Assembly (NCBI RefSeq): GCF_009389715.1
Contig: NC_052399.1
Location: 15,379,646 to 15,443,645 of the forward strand
Length of the DNA: 64,000 nt
Direction: 5' to 3'
Origin: Phoenix dactylifera
Lineage: Eukaryota; Streptophyta; Magnoliopsida; Arecales; Arecaceae
Positions 1-11,400 of this stretch are shown piece after piece. The translations under genes and the position numbers were made by a program. Numbering within the stretch: the stretch's first letter is position 1; every line of letters starts with the position of its first letter. The notes under the pieces were generated by a model, which ran no database searches, was not told the DNA's origin, and saw only the letters and a program-made list of their open reading frames with translations.

Positions 1-2714
1 TATTTCAGAAGGTTGGTTCACCATAGATGAAAGACCTCCTATTGCGTATGTGAAAGTGGAGATTTTGGAAGGAGCTGATATGAAACCATCAGATTTGAAT
101 GGTAGGCTTTATTTAGTTTGTTTGCACCATGTCAAACAGCCACCTTTGTCTTGTGCAAGTGTAGGAAGTGGTCTTCTATAATTGACCCAAGCTATTATGC
201 AGGTCTTTCCGACCCATATGTGAAAGGACAGCTTGGTCCTTACAGATTCCAGACGAAGATTCAAAGGAAAACATTGGCTCCAAAGTGGCATGAGGAATTT
301 AGGGTGCCCATTAGTTCATGGGAAGCACCAAATTTGCTTGCTCTCCAAGTTCGTGATAAGGATCATATTTTTGATGACGTGCTTGGGTTTGTTCCTCATT
401 CCTATCTTAACATACATAGACAGAGAGAGATTCTAGAGTGCAAAATCATGTTCTGGAAGAATAAGAAAAATGACAGATTACATTATATTGATTTTGCCTT
501 TTTAAATGAGCACTAGAACTAGGGGTGTATTAGAGCCAAGCTTGATTGAGCCTAGGTCTGATCAAGCTGGCTTTGAAATTAATTTCAAGCTTGAAAGTTG
601 AACTCAAGCTTGATTTGTTTACCATTATTTCAAGCTCGATTCGAGCTTGATTTCAAACCCAGCCATACACAAGCCTAATTGATCAGCTGGAGATCAAGTC
701 AAGCTTGAACCAAGCTCAGTTCAAGCTTGAATTAAAGATTCATACAAATCTGAATTAATATTTAATGGGTTCTAAAATAAATAAACATTCAAGCTGCTTG
801 AAATTAATCTAATACTGTGAATCACTGGATCTAATTATGTGTGTATTTTTGAGCCTAATCGAGCTGAGCTTGATTAAGCCTGGTTTGGCTCAGCTTGAAA
901 CTGATTTCGAGCCTAGATTGCTAGTTGAAGCATTGTTTGTTTAGCTTCAAACAAAGCCTAAACCGAGCTTTTTTCTGAGCAGATCTTGAGCTGTTCAGAT
1001 CATTTAACACCGCTAACTGGAACTGACCATACATATGAGCAGATTAATGCAGAGCTCTTTTACTTCTATCTGAAAAATAGAATCCGAGGAAGCTTATGGA
1101 TCATTACATATACAGACTGCATGTGTATGTACCTCATGCAACCTACTAATATCGACCAGAAGATGAGCAAAGCTCCTCCTTCCTGAAGTTAATTTTTGAC
1201 TTGGTTTGATAGTTTTGAGCCTAATGTTTTATGATGTGGCAGTATAAGTTTTAGCGAATGTCTCAACATGGTAAACATAGTGTTTAAGTTTTTCATCAGA
1301 TGTCATACCAGTCCCTGTTCACCTAATCAACTCCACTTAACTTAAGCTTCTTGCATGATCCTTGAAGACGAGTTATATTGCATCAATGATGAGGGATTTC
1401 TTCACCCTCAAATTCCTGCTATGCGGCGGAATACACCGTCATGATTGTTTTTTTATGCTTTAGTGTTAAGCATGCTCGAACGTGTTTGTATAATGTTATT
1501 TTCTTGTCTAATTTGCGTGTGTATTGCAACCTTGGTTATTTATGACTTATATGGATTGCAGAGATTGTTCAGTAGACATCAGCAAGTTAAGGGGTGGACA
1601 AAGACATGATAAGTGGGTGTCCCTGCAGAACATTAAAATGGGAAGGCTGCACTTAGGAATAACTGTACTTGAAGATGAGCTCGATAAGGTGCGTTTATTG
1701 TAGTCGTTCATACACACACACCCTTCTGAAAGCAAAGTTGATGGCCTCAGCCGGAAACATAATTTTTAACAGGCGAATAAGGATGTTTGTGATGATGAGG
1801 TACCCCAGATGAAGGAAACTGCAACACCTGAATCTGATTGTGTGGCTAAAAACCAGAATACTGATGAGTCTTTAGAAGATTATCGGAAGATGTCCGATGA
1901 GTATGAGCCTATCAACATTGAAGGGCAAGAGAAGACTGGCATATGGGTACATCACCCTGGCAGTGATGTTTCCCAAACGTGGGAGCCCAGAAAAGGACGT
2001 GTACGGTACCCCGAAACACAACTCCATCGAGAGGACAATGAGTGCACCAACACCAGAGACTCATCAGCATCTGGGTCTCATTGCAGTGTCAGCAGCAATA
2101 ATGATGAAAAGGTGGATGGGAATAAATTTCATCAACTCAGAACAATAAAGAAGGGCCTGCAAAAAATAGGCTCTGTATTTCATAAAAGTCCAAGGAAAGA
2201 GAGCCCCAGAGGGCATGCAGAGGATGCTGCTCCAGCTCCACGGCCCAACATCCAGCCGCTTGGTGAGAAGCGGACATCAGTTAATTTTGTCGTCGATGAT
2301 AATTGTTCTGGAAGCAGTGGAGAGCTTGATAAGGGTGAGATGGAGAGCCCAAGCAAGGGCCACTTGAAGGGAATGGCTAAGAACATTGTAAAACAGGCTG
2401 GAAAGTCTGCTCACAGTTTGAAGAGTGTACTGAGCAAGAAAGGTTCCAACAAGTTTAAAGAGGAACAACCATCGGAGGCTGATAAGGAAGATGTTTCTGA
2501 GGGATCTAAGTCACCAAATGATTTGTTGAACGATGATCCACTTGTAGTCGGGGGTTTCCCACTTTCAGAACATGATAAAGAACCTACAAATGCGAAAGAA
2601 GGAAGTAGTCATCAAAGTCCTGAAGCTGAAAAGGATGACATGCAATTTACAAATCTTGGAAAAAATGTTCAGGCGGGCACTGTAAATTCTGTGGTGGGCT
2701 CAGAGCAGGGTTAA
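1..2714 (+). CDS. NTMC2T6: C2-domain protein of the NTMC2 type 6 (tricalbin/extended-synaptotagmin-like) family, 3' part
   Basis: The 5' end lies outside the window. Exons: 1 (or 9)-101, 203-386, 1562-1688, 1773-2714. They join in frame to 450 residues. The first part is a C2 domain: a YVKVEILEGADMKPSDLNG strand and loop, then LSDPYVKGQLG, then WHEEF, a loop with RDKDHIFDD, and RGGQ...NIKMGRLHL. The acidic loop residues that bind calcium in C2 domains are present. The last exon encodes a long, charged, low-complexity tail with the family signature EPINIEGQEKTGIWVH followed by a VSQTWEPRKGR stretch, which I recognise from the Arabidopsis proteins At1g53590/At3g14590. Family members are anchored by an N-terminal membrane segment and SMP domain, which would lie upstream. 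The likely role is calcium-dependent membrane tethering or lipid transfer at contact sites. A TATTTCAG at 1-8 may be the true acceptor of the first visible exon. Read-through of the second intron would end at 516. Confidence 0.88.
387..1561 (+). other. Intron 2 of the C2-domain gene (1175 bp)
   Basis: This is a GT-AG intron between GG (385-386) and the A at 1562, which together rebuild a glycine codon. About 500 bp of it (521-1014) is an AGCTTGA-rich element described separately. The rest is AT-rich and I see no coding signal in it. Confidence 0.75.
521..1014. mobile_element. Non-autonomous DNA-transposon-like element rich in AAGCTTGA/GAGCTTGA motifs
   Basis: The left end reads AGGGGTGTATTAGAGCC. 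The right end, reverse complemented, reads AGCGGTGTTAAATGATC. The termini are therefore similar but diverged inverted repeats. AACT flanks both sides (517-520 and 1015-1018). The body is made of many near-palindromic copies of TCAAGCTTGA, GAGCTTGAT and similar words. No ORF is present. Elements of this look are common in plant introns. The superfamily is not certain. Confidence 0.5.
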
Positions 2715-5463
2715 CGAGCCATTCGTTTTTGTACATATACGGGGAACCATGGTGCAGTTTAGTGAGACTGGCATCAGGAGTTTGTTGGTTAGGTCTTAAG
2801 CTATTGTTGCTGTCAGTGGTTGTTATGGGAATTTGTGGGTGAAAATCCTACTGTCTCAAAAACCGAGCGTGGTCATATAAATGTTTGTTGGCCAGGATTG
2901 TTGTTGTAGTAGCTGGTACTAAAAGAACTTTTGTTACTGTAACAGGTGCGTGTGACAATCTTGCCCGACTTATCTGATTGTTTTTTTGTTGTTATTGCTA
3001 ATATGAATGCAGACAGAGCGAGAAGTTTGAAACTAACGTTGATATGTTGTACGATAGGCTTTGAAAAGATGAGTAAATCCAAAATGTTGTAGTATCCTAA
3101 CGTTTGAATGGACAAAATTAATTATTTTATGTTGCAAAATTTCTTCTTTTTTTCAATTAGACAAGTGGTGGTGAAGCGCCAATTTAGTACATCTGAATAT
3201 GTTAAGGGCTGTTTGTTTGTCTACAACTAGATAGGTTGTAGTTGCAAATACTATAGTTAAATTGCAGGCGTCGACCAACTATTTGGAGCAATTATAATTG
3301 TAGGCTGCATTTGAAATATAGGAAATGAGTCAAAATTCTGTAAATTAAAACTACGCGCAGCTCCAACTCCAGGATTTGAAGTAGTAATAGCCCTTAAAGG
3401 TGTCTCTTTACTAGAGTCTACATCAACCGAATTTCGGTAGTACATGATTTTAATATATTATATTAATCATTTTAATATACCAACAAAATATAAATTTATA
3501 ATTATAATATAAAAAAATATTATAATATTTATTTTTTTATAATGACACAATTACTATAGTAATTATTGTTATTATAACTAATAACAATTCAATAATAATA
3601 TTACTTATCCATTATAAATACAAAAATAATATGATAATTATTATATTATGATAAAAAATAAATATTGTTATTTTAAGGGGTAATCTTATTACATTGTTTG
3701 TAAGGTTATCATATCTTTTTAGCATCATGCAAAAAAAATAGCTGTAATTGCATTTGCAGCTTTCAATTGTGGACTAAATAGAAACAGTGTTTGCAGCTGC
3801 AATTCCAACAACAGTCTAAGTTTGAATTGTATGCAATTGAATCACATGCAAAGAAACAACCCTTTGGTTTTTATTGAGCAAACAATGGTAGATGCTTTTG
3901 ATTTAAAAAATGTGAATATTTGATGACTTCAATTTTGTGAGTTTTATTTAAGTTTTTATGCATCTAGTATCATAAGCAATCCTGTACTCATCAATTGCAT
4001 TGAAGTATCAAATATACAAGTAAAAATGACCGGTACAGAATTCAGTTCATGGACAAATAGCGAATCCTTAGCATGGAGAAACAAAATCACTAACTGAAAG
4101 ATGACCTCGGTGGGCAACGATGGTGGATTTTATTCATGATCACCTCACCATGTGACAACAATTAAACTAGGAGGTTCGTATCATCATTTACCACTTCTGA
4201 ATTCCTATTTTTATTCATGTCCTCGTAATTATAGGTGATATATGTTGTGCGTTTGTTCACGAGGTTAAGAACTAATTAAAGGATTAATCTGTATGCAAGT
4301 AGTATGAGCATGCTGACAACATTTATTTATGAGGTAGAAAAAAAGGGTCATAACTTCAAGACGCGCAAGGTCAAATAGGGAGAGACCACCAATTAGGGAG
4401 AGACCAAGAGACTACTCATTCTTTGGCCTACTTTTTTTGATATATTTGCCTCGTTTTACTCGTCAGACTGCTCACGAGCATTACCTCGTAAGATAATACC
4501 CCTTTCAAAGTTGCTAATCTTGTTGACATTAATTGAAATATTGATCTTACCAGATAAAGTCAAATATAATCTTGATATTTGTGGCAATAACCAGCTCAAG
4601 AGAGTACCGATGCTAGTTAATCCAGTTAATCGCAATGCTCAGAGGTTGAACCTTCATCCAACCTTCAAGTCAAAATCTACAAACAACATCCTGCATCTCA
4701 TACCAATAATTCAGATCATCATTGGCATCTCAAGGTCATCTACCATATGAATTATCAGAGAGGACTTCTAGCAACATCATAGTTGTTAAATGACTCCAGA
4801 CTAAGTCCTCTCACTTCAATATCCATAGGCAAATTCGTCATTACTTTATGGATTACAAACTTTGGCATGTATCTCACAAATATTTGTCCATGATGATTGA
4901 GAGTGCCCAATATTTCATCAGCGCAACTAAATCTCCTGAAAGCTAAACAACATGCTCTGCTCCTGAATTTTCCTGGACATCTCACTGTCTACAGATCATG
5001 TCCTCAAATAGATCAGCACATTCATATCTTTCATATCCATATCACAAATATTTTCTAATTAATTTTCATGAAATTTAGCAATAATAGTATTTACATTCCA
5101 CACTTGACAACATACCATGGTGAAAAGAACTAGGGAATCTTATGAATATTCAACCGCTAAACCTGTGTGAGATGTCCAACAAGATGAAGCTGACCAACAA
5201 ATGGTCAGAAAATTAACGCACACAATAAGATTGGAGCCTCCAAAGAACCACAAGAAAGATTATGAATTTCCTTCAGCCTCTCTCCAATACAAAGCCTTGG
5301 TACGGTCGGTCATTTTAGATATGCCCAGCCCCGTGTGGACTGGATCAATTTTTTCAGTCTGCTCCAATCAGATGAGCAAAAGAAGCAACAAGGAATCCCC
5401 CTTTGCCTGATCTGAAGTTCAAGAAGGAAAACTAGGCACCGTCCTCCTTCACAGCTACTGTGT
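2715..5463. other. Convergent intergenic region between the C2-domain gene and API5
   Basis: This spacer holds the 3' UTRs of two genes that end facing each other. It also contains a MITE-like element (3204-3865), a very AT-rich tract inside it (about 3440-3680), and a short imperfect direct repeat of AGGGAGAGACCA at about 4378-4408. Short ORFs here (for example 4511-4750 and 4755-4985) do not resemble any family I know and lack supporting context. Confidence 0.55.
3204..3865. mobile_element. MITE-like element with AAGGGYTGTTTSTTTG termini
   Basis: The left terminus reads AAGGGCTGTTTGTTTG. The reverse complement of the right terminus reads AAAGGGTTGTTTCTTTGC. Between them lies non-coding DNA with paired blocks of 'ctgcaattg/caattgcagc' type near both ends and an AT-rich core. 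I could not find a clean target-site duplication, so the exact ends and the superfamily are uncertain. Confidence 0.5.
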
Positions 5464-8400
5464 TCATCTGAACAAACGGTAACCCCTTCCCCTTCCTCGG
5501 CCTCCCCAACCCCTTCCTCTTCCATTGTTTCTCCCACCCCGAGACAAGCCTTCCAAAGCTCTGTTCACAAGCTGGCTTTGCATGACTCGAGCAGCTCGCC
5601 CCTTCTTGTTGGCTGTTGTTTTCGTGCTTGAACCATTAATAGATGCTGCGTTTCGCTTAACCCTGCAAAAGCAACACAAATTTGAGGTTCGAATAAAAAC
5701 ATAACAAGAGTCGCTCAACAGATGGAGAACTCTTATCTTACCCTGCTGCAGTTGATGAAGCTGGTGATGGTTTCTCTGGTTCCTTCCATGATAAACTGAT
5801 TTTATTATCTCCAATAAATGAAGGGGCTTTTGCATGCAATGGCTGAAATTAACATAACTGGCATCAGTCGAATTGATACAAAGGCAGCACCTCTACGTGA
5901 TGATGTAAATGAACATTTACAATACCTGCGTCATTGCCAAAATATTATTGCAGATCCGCAATCCACTGGTTGTTTTCCGCTGCTCCATCTTCTGCAGAAG
6001 TTTCATAATCGTATCAGATAAGCTGGCATGAAGGCTCAGCTAGATAATTCAATTGTCGACCATCAAGAAGACTCACGATCTTAGCCTTTTCCTCCTCTGT
6101 CTTAACTGCAGACATTGCCTTGTTATGTTCTGCCATCTGCTGAGTTAGCTTTTTCATAGCCGCCCTCGCAATTTCCTCGATTGAGCTCAACCTGCATCAC
6201 ATCATCACCACCATCAAGGCTGTCAACAAAGAAAATTTCACTACAATAATTTTATGAAAGCATTACGCAAGTAAAAGATTGCGTTTGCTTGTACATCAGT
6301 CTAATAGATTGCATGACAGTCCTCATATAAACTGGCTGAACGGGGCAGTGGGGGTCTGCTCTGTAAATCAAAATTTTCTCCTTCAAGTAGAAGTATCTCA
6401 TCAAGTTACTGAACCTAGATCTCAAGAAAATGTTGCTCTGGGAAAAGAATATTTTAAGTTTCCATGGAAAAGCTAGATAGGCCTCAATTTTATGCTTTTA
6501 ATTAGCAATGGGACATTTTGGTTTCACAGGGATTGCAACGAGCACTTCTATAAATTAACAGCTAGTTTAACCTAACTTAATTTAAAGCAAGTCAAGAGGA
6601 AGTCGACCTTTTTTTTTTGCAAAGTGAAAAATACCATCATATATGAAAATCAAATGGGGGATACACAAAATAAGGATATATGCCTTTTTAGCAGGAGACC
6701 CTTTTCTAAAGATACACTACTAAGGCAACTCGTTTTGGAAAAAAGTTTTAAGGCAAGAAAAACAATCAAGCACAACAAAATCAATAACGCTGATACTGAA
6801 CAGAAAATCAAATTTCTTAATTATTTGAGTTCAATTTTTTATTTTCCACCCCCAAACTTCCCCAATACCTTTTAAGCTTCTTTCCCTTGCTATTTTTGTC
6901 TGATTTAGTATATGATGTTAACTCATGTTTGTGGGTGTGTTCATGCTTCTTTGATAGGTCTGCTGTAAATGTTTCTAGCTTGGTTACCAACAGTCAACAT
7001 GCATCACAGACGGTGTTTTTTACATCCTAGATTGATGCATAAAAGAGTTTTTCTTATTGCAAAGAGGTTTACGAATATTTGTAGGAAAATGCCAACGACT
7101 CCTAGCTTATTTGTCAAAGAAAAACAGAGTCCAGCGGATATATTCACTGTATCAATAAAAGAGCCGGATCTGGTGTTCATCAGGATTTGCCTTTTCTATT
7201 GATTCCTATGGGTTGTTAATACCCTTGATAGTACAGTAAGAGCATCTAAATGTGCAAATGTCATGTCATGTCACACATGCTTGTTTGCAAGAGCGAACAA
7301 GCACGTGCATGCATGCATGTCACACACACAAAGAGGAGGAGGAGGGGGGAGGGGGAGAGATTTGAGAATTATAATGTGCAATGAAAGAGAAATCTCATCT
7401 GTCTTCCTTTTCTGAATAATATTCAAATTTCCAAGTGGACAAATCATCAAAGACAATTGATCTTTTAGTCAACACGACAAGACATTGTTAAAATATTCAC
7501 TATGTAACTTTTTATTTCTATATGGTAATTATAGACACCCCAAAAAACTTGGTCTAAAGAGGAAAAAGGAAAAGAAAAGCTTTCCCTACTAGAAGTAGTT
7601 TCCAGCTCCAACTACTAACTTCATTCCAACCATCATAGAAAAAGCAATAGGGAAATCATAAGAAAGATGAAGCTCAGGCATATCCTAGTGAAAATTATTA
7701 AAAAAAAATCATAGAACTAAAGTGATATTGATTAATCAAGCTCAAGGAAAAGTAACCTACATGTTCTACTATGATCTGCTGTGCCGGTACCAGGCATCAG
7801 ACCGGTTGCCCAGTGGCACGGGACGGTACGAGCCTATGCTATGCCGTGCCAGGCCTATACCGACACAATAAAGGAGGCGGGGGAGAGGACGAATGGGAGA
7901 AAGAAAAAGAGAGAGAGAAAGGAGAGAGAGGGACAGAGGCCTGTTGGAGGCTGGCGCCCATGCAGGAGGCGGAAGCCGCGGCTAAGTCCCTTGTTTCGTT
8001 CAAAACAGAAGCCCAACCGCTAAAAAGTTTTGCGATTTTTAAGTAAAGTCGGCAAATTTCGTAATTTCGTCTGCCGATAAATCGTGAAATTTTTTAGCGG
8101 CCGAACCTCTGTTTCGTTCAAAACAGGAGACCCGGCCACGGTCTCCTGCCCGAGCGCCGGCCTCCGACAACTCTCCCTCTCCCTCCCTCCCTCCCCTGCT
8201 CGCTCTCTCTTTTTCTCTCTTTCCTTCTTCTCCCCCTTCGACAATGGGTTTCGTTTTCGTTGCCGGAACCACACGATTTGGGACGGTTCCGCCGACCCTG
8301 CTTTCTACTAAGTTGACCTTAGAACCCAACATCTCTCCAAAGAATCAAATATCTTCAAAGTGATTGTTTTGAATAAAAAAACGTCCTCAGGCTAAGTTGT

Positions 8401-11400
8401 AGGATGCAAATCACTCTCCATCTGTATAATTCCATTGACTCTACAACAATTTTATCCTAGTTTGTCCCCAATGCCACCCTATCTTCACTATCCACTTCCC
8501 ACCGCAATTCTTTCGCACTCACCCCAACTCCCCCCCCCCCCCCCCAACAAAAAAAAAAAGCAATAAAAGAGGACATTTGCGAGTTTAACAGTTTTTTATG
8601 CTGATGATGGACATAATTTTAGTAAAGGAATAACCAAGAGTAATTACATGCATAAAAAAGGAGAACAATAAGGAATGATGGAAGTGCTCATCTTTCCAAT
8701 GTGCATATTCAGAAAATAGAAATGACAGCAAAGTTTATTGCGGGAAATTCGTACTTATATCAACGTAAATATGCATCATGAGCGGTAAGCATATTAATAG
8801 TCACCAGTAATATTAGCAGAAATCAACCAACAACACACCTACCCCCTCGCGCGCGAAACACCAACAAAAAAAAGAAAGAAAAAGAAAAACATGGGAGAAG
8901 CACTGCTGAATGCCTAAAAATAAAATTAAACTGCTTGAAGTGTGTACAAGCTTTTCCTGTTAGCACTAACGTCAAGACAGGATCGACTAAAAGTAAATAT
9001 ATAAGTCAAAGATATTGACAGCATAGGCTCAATGAGCAGTTGCGCAAATAGAATAAAAGTAAAAGATGTGATTACCTCTCGGTGAAATCTTTATAGTTAT
9101 CTGAAAAATCCTCCCCAAGCCTGTCTGATGGCTGGCCAGTCACAATCTTGTAACCACAAAGACTATTTGTGGAGTTTGGAGTCTGTGTCACATACATCTC
9201 AATAAAAATACAAGGATCTACATGTGGGTATAACAATTAAAACAACAGTGAAGATAAATAACCTTGTGAGCTAAGTGGTGAAATGTGTACAACAAACACT
9301 CAGCATAACTAAGTGTAGATTCTTCCGTCTTTCTACGAGGCATGTATTTCTGTAGAAATTCAAAAATAAATATAAAATTAGAAATTATTATCATGAATAG
9401 AGCAATCACAGCAGATGTCTGACAAACTGAATAGTGACAGATGAATGGCATCAAATGATAGATATTGCTCACAAATGTAATGCTTCAGCAAACAACAAAA
9501 TAAATGATAATAGTCAAGTCAAAAAAAAACCTAATTTGTGAAGGACCCAAAAAAAATGGTTTGATTGAAAAGCATAAAATACCAGAAAAATAGGAAACTG
9601 TGCAATCAACAAAAACACAGTCCAAGAAATCCTTATAAAGGAAAGAGCACAAAATAGATAGCAGAAGAAAATTTAATTTGCTGGATCATGCGGTGCAAAA
9701 CATGTACCTTCAGCAATTCGACAATAGATGGAAGAAGCTGCCGTGAATCCTGTGCTGCTGCATAAGGTGAACTTCCAGCAAGAGTCTTCAGCAAATCTAG
9801 TTTCCTCTCTTCAGGAAACTGACAAGAATGATAATGATGATGATGATGATGATGATATATTAGATGGAATAAAGACTACATTTGAAAAATGAGTAAAAAA
9901 AATTAAACAACAACTAGCACTACTCGTGGAAAATATAGGCCAAATTGATATCGACTTCTAATTAAACAAAAAATAACACATACAGATGTAAATACCTAGA
10001 TATATATAAGTGTTTCTGTATGTTCATCATACCATACAAAAGCAGTCCACAGCCCCAAATTACATCTCATTACAGTAGCAGCATGACCATGAATGCATAA
10101 CCAGAGCCAGCATTAAAGATGCAGATTTGCTCATTAACCTTTCACAGGATTTTATTAAAAAAATTGGAAGAACTTACAAGAATTGGTATAGGTGAGCTAA
10201 CTTCCTATTACTGTTTTCTCATTCTACTTCTCAAAAGGATGATAATTTGCATCAGATGCTATGGAGAGAAGACCAAAAATGAGTTTTCAAGTAAACAGAT
10301 CCCCCATATAACATGCAATTTGTGGGCAATTTTTTCATTCCCGAGATTTTGTAGGAGCTTATGCTACAATAATTAAGAAATCTTTTTGTATTACTGGAGA
10401 TAAGGTTATCACAAATTGACTATTGAGTTGCAAGGCAAAGTTTCTCTTTCCATGAAGTATTTAGTTCTCAGGTTAGGTTTATCTTCCAGTCCCAGTTCTT
10501 GGTCCAATGAGAGTTTGAAGAAAGGTGCTGGGACTTGGGCCCTGTTTGGGGGAGCTTTTGAAGGACCAAAAAGTACTTTCTGACCCTCCAAAAGTACTTT
10601 TAGATAAAAAAATGGTGTTTGGTAAAATTTTCGGAAAGCTGTTTCAGCTTTTGCGGAAAGCTGAAAATAGCTTTTGGGGAGAAGCTCCAATTTGGAGCTT
10701 TCCGAAAATTCTGTTTTCAGCTTTGTCGGGAAGCTGTTTTTTGGACCATAATGCCCCCATTTAAATCACTTTTTCCCCCCAAAACCCTTATCCCGCCTCT
10801 TCCTTTCTCCCTTTCCCTCTCAATCTTCTTCTTCCTTTCTCTCTATTTGTTAGAGAGATAAATGGTCATTAGAATGATGAAAAATTAATTTACACTAATA
10901 ATTATAATATTTTATATATTTATTATTGTATTATACTATAAATATAATATTATATTATATTATATCATAATACATTGATATGTTATGTTAAATAATTTAA
11001 TATTATATTAAATTATTATTTTATAATACATAATGTTATAGTACTATATTATAATAATATTATATTACATTACATTAATATTATACTATATCATATATTT
11101 ATGTATTAATACATATTATATTTTATTATGCTCTATTATATAATACTAGTAATGTTCTTTATGGTCATTTTGTCACACAAAAGTACTTTCTCAGTTTGTT
11201 TACCAAACACATGTTAAAGTGCCACAGCACTTTAGAAATGTAGTTACCAAACAGCAAACAGCATTTTATAAATGCTCTACTTCCAACAGCTCTACTTCCA
11301 AAAGCTCTACTACTAACAGCTCCCCCAAACAGGGCCTTGATGATCAAAAAGATCAAGAAAAGGACTTGATTTGTACAATACAAATGCTTATTTTAGCAGC

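Larger units (their letters stand above)
6192..9075 (-). other. API5 intron 12 (2.9 kb)
   Basis: This intron is non-coding and AT-rich. It contains a purine-rich GGA/GAG tract at about 7331-7360, a fold-back/GTAC-rich repeat at about 7775-8310 and a C-run followed by an A-run at 8530-8559. Small ORFs in it do not match anything I recognise. Confidence 0.7.

Noticed and set aside
3204-3865. Assignment of this MITE-like element to PIF/Harbinger because of its GGGCTGTTTG start
   Set aside because: No 3-bp or 8-bp target duplication could be aligned at the ends, so the superfamily was left open.
4755-4985. A 76-codon - strand ORF in the NTMC2T6-API5 spacer
   Set aside because: No homology recognised, no splice or polyadenylation context. 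Probably chance or decayed repeat.
6000-6080. An apparent frameshift and stop in the API5 exon near 6020, which first suggested a pseudogene
   Set aside because: A GTGAGT donor at 6076 and a CTGCAG acceptor before 5991 define a short intron. Splicing it restores the API5 family sequence in frame.
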